NCBI RefSeq assembly: GCF_900114375.1
Contig: NZ_FOSV01000008.1
Location: 62,001 to 126,000, forward strand
From: Methylorubrum salsuginis
Lineage (GTDB): Bacteria > Pseudomonadota > Alphaproteobacteria > Rhizobiales > Beijerinckiaceae
Length of the DNA stretch: 64,000 bases
Direction of reading: 5' to 3'
Shown here: positions 53,139-61,160 of the stretch, in pieces
How the letters are laid out: each line of letters starts with the position of its first letter
Numbering within the stretch: position 1 is the first letter of the stretch
The notes under the pieces: model-generated
What the model was told of the DNA's origin: nothing
What the model saw: the letters and a program-made list of their open reading frames with translations, nothing else
Databases searched by the model: none
Position numbers and translations under genes: made by a program

Positions 53139-54851
53139 TTACGGGGAGGCCGGACCGCCCGCCCCGATCAGCCGCGCCCGCAACGGCTGCGCCCGGCCCG
53201 TCAGCCTCAGCTCGGTCAACGCCCCCGGCTCGATTCCCGCCGCGCGGTAGACCGCCTCGGACACGATGGCGACCTGTCCCATCGGCTTCGTCAGCGCTTC
53301 GAGCCGGGCCGCGACGTTGACCGTGTCGCCGAGCGCGGTGAAGCGGGCGTCGGCCTCGTCGCCGAGTTCGCCGACGATGGCCGAGCCGGCATGCAGGCCC
53401 AGCCCGTAGCGCAGGCGCTCGCCGAGATCGGCGGCGAGCATCCGGTTCAGTTGCTCGACTTCCTGCCCGATGGCCTCGACGGCGGCCAAAGCCGCGCGGG
53501 CAGCCTTGGCCGGGTCGCCGTCGAGGCCGAACAGGGCCATCAGGCCGTCGCCGAGATGGCGGTTGACGCTGCCGCCCTGCGCCCGCACCGCGTGGCCGAC
53601 GGCGCCGAGGAAGCGGTTGATGACGAAGACCGTGTCGTAGGCGAGCCGCTCCTCGGCGAGCCGGGTGGAGCCGCGCAGATCCGCGAACAGCACCACGACG
53701 AAGCGCTCCTCGCCGGTCCCTGCCCGATCCGACGGGCCGGCGGACAATCCCTTCCTGTGGGGCGTGAACAGCGGCGCCACGGTCAGGTCGCGGTCGGGCC
53801 GGAGTTGGCAGGCGAGGCGAATGCCGGGGCTCGCGCCGATGCGGTCCAGAACCGCGCGCTCGGTTCGTTCCGGCTGGGGCAGGAAGCGCCCGCGCTCGCC
53901 GTCCACAACGCGGATGCGGCAGGTCGAGCAGCGCCCGCGCCCGCCGCAGATGCTGGCATGGGGAATGCGGCCCCGGCGGCTCGCCTCCAAGACGCTGGCG
54001 CCGCGCGGTACCCGCACCACCCGCCCGTCGGGATAGCCGATCCGCACGAGGCCGCCGCGGACTTCCAGGAGCGTGCGCAGGCCGCGCGCCAGCAGGACGA
54101 GGACGAGTGCGCCGAGATAGCCACCGACCAGTCCGCGCCGGATGGCGTCGAGCCGCGCGATCTGCGCGGCATCGCCGATGCGCCGGGCATCGAACACCCG
54201 CTCGCGCCAGGCCGGGTCGGCGGCGGCGAGCGCCACGGCGCGCCCACCCTGCACCGTGCCGAGCAGCGCCAGCACCGGCACCAGCACGGCGCCAGCGAGC
54301 AGCCAGGGGGCGAGGCGCGGATAGGCGGGTTTGAGCCGGAGCCAGAAATGCAGGCCGAGGCAGCCGTGCAGCCACGCGGCCAGCAGCCCCAGCGTCAGCG
54401 AGACGCCGGTGCCCGTCGGGCTCGCGACCCAGAACACCCAGAGCACCTGCGGATAGCTCCGCTCCAGCCCCTCGGCGCTCCAGGCGACCCGCGTGCCGAC
54501 GACGTGGTCGAGCAGCAGCAGCGGCACCGCGAGCCCGAGCAGGAGCTGCGCCGTCTCGCCCGGCCGCAGCCGAAACAGACGCCGCTGGTAGAGGGCGTGC
54601 AGGCCGAGGGCGAGATGGGCGGCGAGCGCGCCGTAGAGCAGGACCAGCGCCGCCGGGTTGCGCCACAGCGCGACCTTCACCTTCAGGCCCGCATGGAGCG
54701 CGCCGAGCGAGACGTTCCCCAGCGCGTGGCAGAGCAGATGGCTGAGCACGTAGGCGAACAGCACGAGGCCGCTGGCGAGGCGCAGCTGCCGCAGGGTCGG
54801 GCGTGCCCGCGCCCAGGGGCGCCCGCCCGTCGCCTGCGCCGCCTGCCCCAC
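53139..54851 (-). CDS. CyaC-like adenylate cyclase with diheme-type membrane anchor and 2Fe-2S domain
   Basis: The 570-residue protein has three parts. Residues about 25-260 form a six-helix membrane domain with histidines at H38, H42, H79, H85, H116, H162 and H168, like the heme-b anchors of succinate:quinone oxidoreductases. Residues about 268-360 are a plant-type ferredoxin domain with C302, C308, C311 and C348. Residues about 384-560 are a class III cyclase with metal-binding D391 and D435 and GDTVNVAARLE. This is the layout of Sinorhizobium CyaC, whose activity follows quinone redox state. A GTG with GGGGAG upstream is preferred; another GTG lies 13 codons earlier. Confidence 0.87.
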   Translation of the reverse strand: MGQAAQATGGRPWARARPTLRQLRLASGLVLFAYVLSHLLCHALGNVSLGALHAGLKVKVALWRNPAALVLLYGALAAHLALGLHALYQRRLFRLRPGETAQLLLGLAVPLLLLDHVVGTRVAWSAEGLERSYPQVLWVFWVASPTGTGVSLTLGLLAAWLHGCLGLHFWLRLKPAYPRLAPWLLAGAVLVPVLALLGTVQGGRAVALAAADPAWRERVFDARRIGDAAQIARLDAIRRGLVGGYLGALVLVLLARGLRTLLEVRGGLVRIGYPDGRVVRVPRGASVLEASRRGRIPHASICGGRGRCSTCRIRVVDGERGRFLPQPERTERAVLDRIGASPGIRLACQLRPDRDLTVAPLFTPHRKGLSAGPSDRAGTGEERFVVVLFADLRGSTRLAEERLAYDTVFVINRFLGAVGHAVRAQGGSVNRHLGDGLMALFGLDGDPAKAARAALAAVEAIGQEVEQLNRMLAADLGERLRYGLGLHAGSAIVGELGDEADARFTALGDTVNVAARLEALTKPMGQVAIVSEAVYRAAGIEPGALTELRLTGRAQPLRARLIGAGGPASP

Positions 54852-54927
54852 GATGAAAAACTCCCCTACCCGCTTCTGTCCGTCTGCCACGACCGGCCGA
54901 CCTGCGCGAGGGGCGTTGCGCGGGTCG

Positions 54928-57900
54928 TCATTCCCCCGGATGCGGGGCGACGGCGTGCGCGTGGGACGGCGCCTCGTCCCCCGGGCCGACGAAGCGGCCG
55001 AGGAAGCGCCCGAGCAGAGTCCCGAAACTGTCCATCAGCAGGAACACCGCCGGCACGAACACCAGCGAGAGCAGCGTCGAGACGATGAGCCCGGCAATCA
55101 CCGCCACCGCCATCGGCGCCCGGAACTCGCCGCCGATGCCGAGCGCCATGGCCGAGGGCACCATGCCGGCCGCCATGGCGATGGTGGTCATGACGATGGG
55201 CCGCGCCCGCTTGCGGCCGGCATCGACGATGGCCGAGACGCGGTCCACGCCCGCCCGCATCTCCTCGACCGCGAAGTCCACCAGCATGATGGCGTTCTTC
55301 GTCACCAGCCCCATCAGCATCAGGATGCCGATGACGACGGGCATCGAGATCGGCATTTTGAAGATCAGGAGGCCGAGGATCGCCCCGCCGATGGAGAGCG
55401 GCAGCGAGAACAGGATGGTGAGCGGCTGGAGAAAGTTGCCGAACAGCAGCACCAGCACCGCGTAGACCATCATGATCCCGGCGCCCATCGCCATGAGGAA
55501 GCCGGAAAACACCTCCTGCATGATCTCGGCGTCGCCGGTCTGGCGGATCGTCACGCCCGGCGGCAGGTTCTTGGCGGTCGGCGTGTTCAATGCCTGCTCG
55601 ATCAGCGAGCCCAACGCGTCCGAGCCCTCCAGGTTGGCCTCGACCGCGACACGCACGACGCGGTCGTAGCGCTCGATCGCGCCCGGGCCCTGGTCGAGTT
55701 CGATGTCGGCCACCGCGGCAAGCGGCACGGCGGTGCCGTTCTTGGCCGGGACCTTGAGGTTTTCGAGCCGCGCCACCGCGCCGCGGGCGCTCTCGGGCAG
55801 CTGCACCCGGATCGGCACCTGCCGGTCGGCGGCGTTGAACTTGGCCAGATTCAGGCCGATGTCGCCGATGGTGCCGACCCGCACCGTCTCGGCGATGGTA
55901 TCGGTCGAGACGCCGAGATCGGCCGCCGCACCCGGTTTCGGGCGGATGCGCACCTCCGTGCGGTTGAGCGGCGCGGTGGACATCACCGAGACGAGGTGCG
56001 GGATCGCCGCCATGTCGCGCTGGAGGTTGGCCGCGACCTCGCTCACGACCGCGACATCGGGGCCGCCGACGACTAGCGCCAGATCGCGCTGCCCGTTGTC
56101 GCGCAGCGTCCACGAGCGGATGTCGGGCTCGTCGGCCAGCAGGCCCGCGATCTCGGTCTCCAGCGTCCACTGGCGCTTCACGCGCTGGTTCTTCGGCTTG
56201 AGGTTGACGATGAGGGTGGCGAGCCGCGTCTCCTTCTTGCCCCCGGCCTGACGCCCACCGTCCACGAAGACGGACGTGACCTCGGGCAGCGCCCGGATGC
56301 GCTCCACCACCCGGTCGGCGACCGCGATGGTGTCGGGCAGGCGTGCGCCCGGTGCCAGCTCGATCATGAACAGGGTGCGGGCGTTGTCCTGCTTGGGAAT
56401 GAAGCCCGAGGGCAGGAGCTTGGTGGAGGCGAGCGAGCCGAAGAACAGGGCGAGCCCGACGAACAGGGTGATCCACTTGTGCCGCACCGACCAGCCGACG
56501 AGCCGGCCGTAGGCGCGCATCACCGGCCCTTCCTTCTCCTCGGCATGGCCGTGGTCGCGCAGGAAATAGGCGGCGAGCAGCGGCGTGATGAGGCGCGCCA
56601 CCAAGAGCGACATGAACACCGAGACCGCGATGGTCAGGCCGAACTGCATGAAGTAGCGCCCGGCGATGCCGCCCATGAACGACACGGGGGCGAACACTGC
56701 GATCAGCGTCGCCGTGATGGCGATGACCGCGAGACCGATCTCGTCGGCGCCCTCGAGTGCCGCGCGGTAGGGCGATTTACCGAGCCGCATGTGGCGGACG
56801 ATGTTCTCGATCTCGACGATGGCGTCGTCGACCAGGATGCCGGTGACCAGCGTGATGGCGAGCAGGCTGATGCCGTTGAGGGTGAAGCCGAGCGCATCCA
56901 TCGCCCAGAAGGTCGGGAAGACCGAGAGCGGCAGGGCGATGGCCGCGATCAGCGTGGCGCGCCAGTCGCGGAGGAACAGGAACACCACGACCACGGCGAG
57001 GAGCGCCCCCTCGATCAGGGTGTGCATGGCCGAATCGTAGCTGCCGATGGTCGCCGCGACGGAGGAATCGATCGTCTCGAAGCGGATGTCGGGATAGCCC
57101 TCGCGGAACTCCGCGATTTTCTGCTCGACGCCCTTGGCCACTTCTGCGTCGCTCGCGCCCGAGCCGCGGGAGACCGAGAAGGCGACGACCGGCGCGCCGT
57201 TGAAACGGGCGAAGGTGCGCGCCTCCTCGATGCCGTCCTCCACCGTGGCGAGGTCGTCGAGCCGCACCTTGCGCCCGCCGGGCAGGACGATGGTGGTGGC
57301 CTTGAGGTCGCGGATGGTGCGCGCGGCGGCCAGCGTCCGGATCGACTGCTCGCGCCCGCCGATCTCGCCGCGCCCGCCCGCCATGTCGACGGAGGTGGCC
57401 CGCACCTGCCGGTTCACCTCCGCCGCGGTGATGCCGAGCGCGAGCAGCCGGTCGGGCTGGGGCGTGATGCGGATCTCGCGCGCCACGCCGCCGACGCGCT
57501 CGACGCCGCCGACGCCCTTCACCCCCTGGAGCGTGCGGGCGACCTTGTCCTCGACGAACCACGAGAGTTCGGCCGGGGTCATGGCCGGCGCGGTGACGCC
57601 GTAGATCAGGATCGGCAGGCCGGTGATCTCGACTCGCTGGATCACCGGCTCGTCGATGGTGCGCGGCAGGTTGATGCGGATCTTCGAGATCGCATCCTTC
57701 ACGTCGTTGACGGCGCGGTCGGTGTTCACCTCGAGCCGAAACTCGACCGTGGTGACGGAGGAGCCTTCCGTGATCGCCGAGGTGATGTGCTTGACCCCGC
57801 GCACGCCCGCGATGGAGTCCTCGACCCATTTCGTGACTTGGGTCTGCAGCTCGGAGGGCGCGGCGCCGCCCTGCGTGATCGTGACCGAGACGATCGGCAC

Positions 57901-58029
57901 GTCGATGTTCGGCATGCGCGTGACGGCCAGGCCCCGGAAGCTGACGAGGCCGAGCACGATCAGCACGAGGAACAGGACGAGGGGCGCGATCGGGTTGCGG
58001 ATCGCGTAAGCCGAGACGTTCAGGCGCAT
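54928..58029 (-). CDS. RND efflux transporter, HAE1 family inner-membrane pump
   Basis: The 1033-residue proton-driven pump has 12 transmembrane segments and two large periplasmic loops. Family marks are the start SAYAIRNPIAPLVLFLVLIV, GILVDDAIVEIENIVRH with the proton-relay Asp pair, and VTKNAIMLVDFAVE in segment 10. It belongs to the HAE1/AcrB-like group that exports drugs or hydrophobic compounds. It is the last gene of an operon with a membrane-fusion protein and a TetR regulator. No outer-membrane channel gene is present here, so a shared TolC-like protein is presumed. Confidence 0.93.
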   Translation of the reverse strand: MRLNVSAYAIRNPIAPLVLFLVLIVLGLVSFRGLAVTRMPNIDVPIVSVTITQGGAAPSELQTQVTKWVEDSIAGVRGVKHITSAITEGSSVTTVEFRLEVNTDRAVNDVKDAISKIRINLPRTIDEPVIQRVEITGLPILIYGVTAPAMTPAELSWFVEDKVARTLQGVKGVGGVERVGGVAREIRITPQPDRLLALGITAAEVNRQVRATSVDMAGGRGEIGGREQSIRTLAAARTIRDLKATTIVLPGGRKVRLDDLATVEDGIEEARTFARFNGAPVVAFSVSRGSGASDAEVAKGVEQKIAEFREGYPDIRFETIDSSVAATIGSYDSAMHTLIEGALLAVVVVFLFLRDWRATLIAAIALPLSVFPTFWAMDALGFTLNGISLLAITLVTGILVDDAIVEIENIVRHMRLGKSPYRAALEGADEIGLAVIAITATLIAVFAPVSFMGGIAGRYFMQFGLTIAVSVFMSLLVARLITPLLAAYFLRDHGHAEEKEGPVMRAYGRLVGWSVRHKWITLFVGLALFFGSLASTKLLPSGFIPKQDNARTLFMIELAPGARLPDTIAVADRVVERIRALPEVTSVFVDGGRQAGGKKETRLATLIVNLKPKNQRVKRQWTLETEIAGLLADEPDIRSWTLRDNGQRDLALVVGGPDVAVVSEVAANLQRDMAAIPHLVSVMSTAPLNRTEVRIRPKPGAAADLGVSTDTIAETVRVGTIGDIGLNLAKFNAADRQVPIRVQLPESARGAVARLENLKVPAKNGTAVPLAAVADIELDQGPGAIERYDRVVRVAVEANLEGSDALGSLIEQALNTPTAKNLPPGVTIRQTGDAEIMQEVFSGFLMAMGAGIMMVYAVLVLLFGNFLQPLTILFSLPLSIGGAILGLLIFKMPISMPVVIGILMLMGLVTKNAIMLVDFAVEEMRAGVDRVSAIVDAGRKRARPIVMTTIAMAAGMVPSAMALGIGGEFRAPMAVAVIAGLIVSTLLSLVFVPAVFLLMDSFGTLLGRFLGRFVGPGDEAPSHAHAVAPHPGE

Positions 58030-58070
58030 CGGGCGGCCCGCTCAATTTCTTCGGAACAGGCGGACGCGCC

Positions 58071-59294
58071 TCAGCGCGCGTCCGCGGTGGTCTGCGGCGA
58101 CGGTGTGACGGCGACCGCCGGAGCCCGTGCCGCGACGGAGACCGGACGGACCTTGTCCCCATCCCTCAAGAAACTGCCGGCGCGGGCGACGACGCGCTCG
58201 CCCTCGTTCAGCCCGGTGCGGATCTCGATGTCGTCGTCGTCGGACAGGCCGGTGCGGACCTCGCGCGACTCGACCTTGTCGTCGGCGACGACGAGGACGG
58301 AGCTGCGCTTTCCGCCGCCGTAGAGGACGGAGGCCTGGGGCACGGTGACGCCGCGGGTGCGGGCGAGTTCGACCGCGCCGCGCACGAAGGTGCCGATGCG
58401 AAGCCGCGGATCGGGATCAAGGCGCACGCGCACCTTGCCGAGCCGGCTCGCCCGATCGACCTCCGGATAGACCACGCGGACGGAGCCTGACACGCGCTCG
58501 CCCTCGCCGATCTCGATGAAGGCCGGCGCGCCCTCCCGCAGCAGCGGCAGCTTGGTTTCGATGACTTCGCCCTCCAGCTCGATCTCGCCGCGGGCGATCA
58601 GGCGGAACAGCGGCTCAGCCGCGGAGGACGCCGCCATGCCGACGCGGGCCGTGCGGCGGCTGACGATGCCAGCCTCCGGGGCGCGGATTTCGGTGCGGGC
58701 GAGGCGCAGTTCGAGTTCCGCTTTCACGGCCTGCGCCTGGGCGAGGTCGGCCTTGGCGATGGAGAGGCCGTTGCGGGCAAACGTCAGCTTGCCCTCGGCC
58801 TGGCGGAGCGCCGCGGTACGGCTCTCCATCACCACCGCCGTGGCGTTGCCGGTCTGCATCAGCGACTTCGCGCGCTCGAACGCGAGGCGGGCTTCGGTCT
58901 CGGCGGCCTCGGCCTGCTCGATGCTCGACTGCGCCTGCGGGACGGCCGCCCTGGCCTTCTCGACCAAGGCCGCCTGCTGGGCGAGCTGGCGGTCGATCAG
59001 GTCGCGGTTGAGGCGGGCGAGCACCTGACCCTTGGCGACGCGGGCGCCCTCCTCCACCAGCAGCTCGACGATGCGGTAGCCGTCGATCTCAGGCGAGACG
59101 AGGATTTCGTCGCGGGGCACCAGCGTGCCGGTGAAGACGACGCTCTCGACGATCTCGCGGCGCGCGGCCTCGACCACGCTGACGGCGGGTGCCCGCGGGG
59201 TGACGGCCGGCGCCGTCTCGGCGCGCACCGCGGGGGCTGCCGCGATGGCGAGTCCCGCGGCGGCGAAGAGGAACAGGCGGCGGGCGGCGCTCAT
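58071..59294 (-). CDS. RND efflux membrane-fusion (periplasmic adaptor) protein
   Basis: The 407-residue HlyD/AcrA-type adaptor has a signal peptide (RRLFLFAAAGLAIAAAPAVRA), a lipoyl half-motif (VSPEIDGYRIVELLVEEGARVAKGQVLARL), a coiled-coil hairpin of about 100 residues (DRQLAQQAALVEKAR...), the returning lipoyl half (IRAPEAGIVSRRTARVG) and beta-barrel and MP domains. It links the inner-membrane pump to an outer-membrane channel. Its ATG overlaps the stop of the TetR gene (ATGA), and the pump gene follows 41 bp later. Confidence 0.92.
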   Translation of the reverse strand: MSAARRLFLFAAAGLAIAAAPAVRAETAPAVTPRAPAVSVVEAARREIVESVVFTGTLVPRDEILVSPEIDGYRIVELLVEEGARVAKGQVLARLNRDLIDRQLAQQAALVEKARAAVPQAQSSIEQAEAAETEARLAFERAKSLMQTGNATAVVMESRTAALRQAEGKLTFARNGLSIAKADLAQAQAVKAELELRLARTEIRAPEAGIVSRRTARVGMAASSAAEPLFRLIARGEIELEGEVIETKLPLLREGAPAFIEIGEGERVSGSVRVVYPEVDRASRLGKVRVRLDPDPRLRIGTFVRGAVELARTRGVTVPQASVLYGGGKRSSVLVVADDKVESREVRTGLSDDDDIEIRTGLNEGERVVARAGSFLRDGDKVRPVSVAARAPAVAVTPSPQTTADAR

Positions 59295-59899
59295 GCGGCG
59301 GCCTTGTGCGAGAGGCCCGCATCGATCAGGGCGAGCATCTGCCTGACGGCCGGGCCTGGGTCGTAATCGGGGTTCAAGGCGCGATCGACGATGATCCCCT
59401 TCATCAGGGGGGCGACCGCCGCGAACAGGCCGGCGGCGTCGCAGGCCGGCGCGATGGCGGAGAAGGTCTCGATCAGCCACGTACGGCCTTCGGCATCACC
59501 CCGCTCGATCATCGCGCCGATGGCCGGGTTGCGGGTCGCCTCGGCCCAGAGATCGAGGCGCAGGATCGCGGCGCCGCGGGTCATCTCGGTGAAGTAGGCG
59601 GCCAGGATGCCGGTGAGGACGCTGCGGCGGTCGCCGCTGCGCTCCAGCATCTCGACCAGCACGGCGCCGCGCTCGCGGTCGCGCTCGGCCAGCCCGAGGA
59701 CGACCGCCTCCTTCGAATCGAAATAGCGGTAGATGTTGCCGGGACTCATCGCCGCCTCGCGGGCGAGGTCCTGCATCGTCGTGCGGTGGAAGCCGTTGCG
59801 CACGAAGCAGGCTTCCGCCGCGTCGAGAATGTGGGCCCGCCGCACGGCTTGCGCCGAGGTCGGCTCGATCCGGGTCTGGACCGCGGCGCTCGCGCTCAC
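59291..59899 (-). CDS. TetR family repressor of the RND operon
   Basis: The 202-residue regulator has a helix-turn-helix at about residues 20-65 (ILDAAEACFVRNGFHRTTMQDLAREA, then MSPGNIYRYFDSKEAVV) and a helical effector domain. GTG start with GGGAG upstream, overlapping the stop of the preceding small gene by GTGA; its own stop overlaps the adaptor start. Two identical TGAACGTTCA-containing sites lie in front of the operon, so it very likely autorepresses the whole unit. The inducer is unknown. Confidence 0.9.
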   Translation of the reverse strand: MSASAAVQTRIEPTSAQAVRRAHILDAAEACFVRNGFHRTTMQDLAREAAMSPGNIYRYFDSKEAVVLGLAERDRERGAVLVEMLERSGDRRSVLTGILAAYFTEMTRGAAILRLDLWAEATRNPAIGAMIERGDAEGRTWLIETFSAIAPACDAAGLFAAVAPLMKGIIVDRALNPDYDPGPAVRQMLALIDAGLSHKAAA

Positions 59900-60147
59900 G
59901 AGGCGGCTCCCGGCAGCACGGCACACGCACGGGGCTGACCGTCGAGGTCGGCGCAGAGCCGGGCTTGCCAGCCTTTCTCCCCCGCTCCGGTCCAGCCGAC
60001 CAGCGCGAGCCACGCCAGCGCCACGACGAGGCAGAGGGCGAGGTTGGCCGGCGTGCAGATCTCCTGGGCGACGCGCAGCACCCGGAGCTGAAGCCGGCTC
60101 GGGCGGGAGGCGGACTTGTCCCAACGACGATCGAGAGTGACGCTCAC
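59896..60147 (-). CDS. small single-pass membrane protein leading the efflux operon
   Basis: The 83-residue protein has a basic cytoplasmic start, one strong transmembrane segment (NLALCLVVALAWLALVGW, about residues 36-53) and a short periplasmic tail with two cysteines (ARLCADLDGQPRACAVL). The GTG chosen has AGGAGG at five-base spacing; a GTG two codons earlier overlaps that site. The TGA overlaps the TetR start, so translation of tetR depends on it. I do not recognise a family. It may be a pump accessory or a leader that sets TetR levels. Confidence 0.72.
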   Translation of the reverse strand: MSVTLDRRWDKSASRPSRLQLRVLRVAQEICTPANLALCLVVALAWLALVGWTGAGEKGWQARLCADLDGQPRACAVLPGAAS

Positions 60148-60177
60148 GGGCACCTCCTACGCTGCGAAGGTTGATAG

Positions 60178-60216
60178 TGAACGTTCATTCTCATGTCAAT
60201 GAACGTTCATTCTCAT
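60178..60216. promoter_or_regulatory. tandem TetR operators of the efflux operon
   Basis: A 17-bp sequence, TGAACGTTCATTCTCAT, occurs twice at 60178-60194 and 60200-60216. Each copy holds the perfect palindrome TGAACGTTCA. The 22-bp centre-to-centre distance puts both on the same DNA face. It lies about 30 bp before the first gene of the tetR-adaptor-pump operon. Confidence 0.85.
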
Positions 60217-60348
60217 CCCCTGGATCGGGCGTGCGGGGCGGCACGATCCGGCTCGCCTGTGGCCCGGAAGCGACGGCCGGCGGCGACCGCCCGGTGCCGG
60301 GCCGCCCTCCCCTTTCATGCGGGGCTCCGGCCGGGTTAGGCCGCTGCG

Positions 60349-61086
60349 ATGGCGACATCGGAATGGCGCGAGAGCCGTAACGCGGCGGCTCGGGCGCGGC
60401 TGGAAAAATCCCTGCGGCCGGGCTTTCCCGCGCACGTGCTGCATCACGCGCTGACGCGTCCGCTGATCCCGCCGACGCCGAGCCGGGCGGTGGCGAGCTA
60501 CTGGCGCCATCACGTGCTGCGGGCCGACCGCCTCGCCCGCGCGCTCGCCGCCCGCACCGGCGCGCCGGAGGGCTGGACGTGGCAGGTCGGCGGCGGCGAG
60601 GGCCGGCCCGCGAGCTTCCGGGTGCCGCCTGCCCCCTTCCGCGAGGATGCCCACGCCCCCGGCCCCGGCGCCTGCCGCATCTGCGGCGGGCCGGTCTTCC
60701 GCTTCGGCTGGCACCGCGATCTGGCGGGCGACGGCGCCCCAAGCAAGCGGGCCGGCTGGCACGCGGCCTGCGTGATCGCCTGGGAGTTCTGGTGCGCGCC
60801 GAGCGATCATCTCAAAGAGTTGAAGGCGCGACAGCGCCACCGCTGCGCCGTCTCGGGCAAGCGCCTGCTGCGCGGGTCGGAGGTCGATCACCGCCTGCCG
60901 CTCTACCGGGTCTGGCGCGAGGAGCGCGATCTGCCCTGGCCGTTCCTGCTCGGCTATTGGGGCGCGCCGAATCTCCAGGTCGTCAACCGCGCCGGCCATC
61001 TTTTGAAATCCCGCGAGGAGGCGGACGAGCGCGCCGCCCTGCGCCGGGAGGCGCTGATCGCCGCGCCGGACGACGACCTGCCCTGA
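60349..61086 (+). CDS. HNH endonuclease-like zinc protein
   Basis: The 245-residue protein has a helical N-terminus and a likely zinc site (C109-x2-C112 with H138 and C141 in GWHAACVIAW). An HNH-like core follows: HRCAVSGKRLL, then EVDHRLPLYRVW with D180/H181, and APNLQVVNRAGHLLKSREE with N208 and H217. The order Cys-DH-N-H fits the HNH nuclease fold, but whether it cuts DNA is unknown. No methylase, toxin partner or phage genes are nearby. It sits 74 bp upstream of tex on the same strand. Confidence 0.68.
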   Translation: MATSEWRESRNAAARARLEKSLRPGFPAHVLHHALTRPLIPPTPSRAVASYWRHHVLRADRLARALAARTGAPEGWTWQVGGGEGRPASFRVPPAPFREDAHAPGPGACRICGGPVFRFGWHRDLAGDGAPSKRAGWHAACVIAWEFWCAPSDHLKELKARQRHRCAVSGKRLLRGSEVDHRLPLYRVWREERDLPWPFLLGYWGAPNLQVVNRAGHLLKSREEADERAALRREALIAAPDDDLP

Positions 61087-61160
61087 CATCGTCCCGCCTT
61101 GCGTCTCGCGGCGGCCGCTTTATCCCCGTGCCCCCTGCCGCCCACGATGGAGACCGCTCG

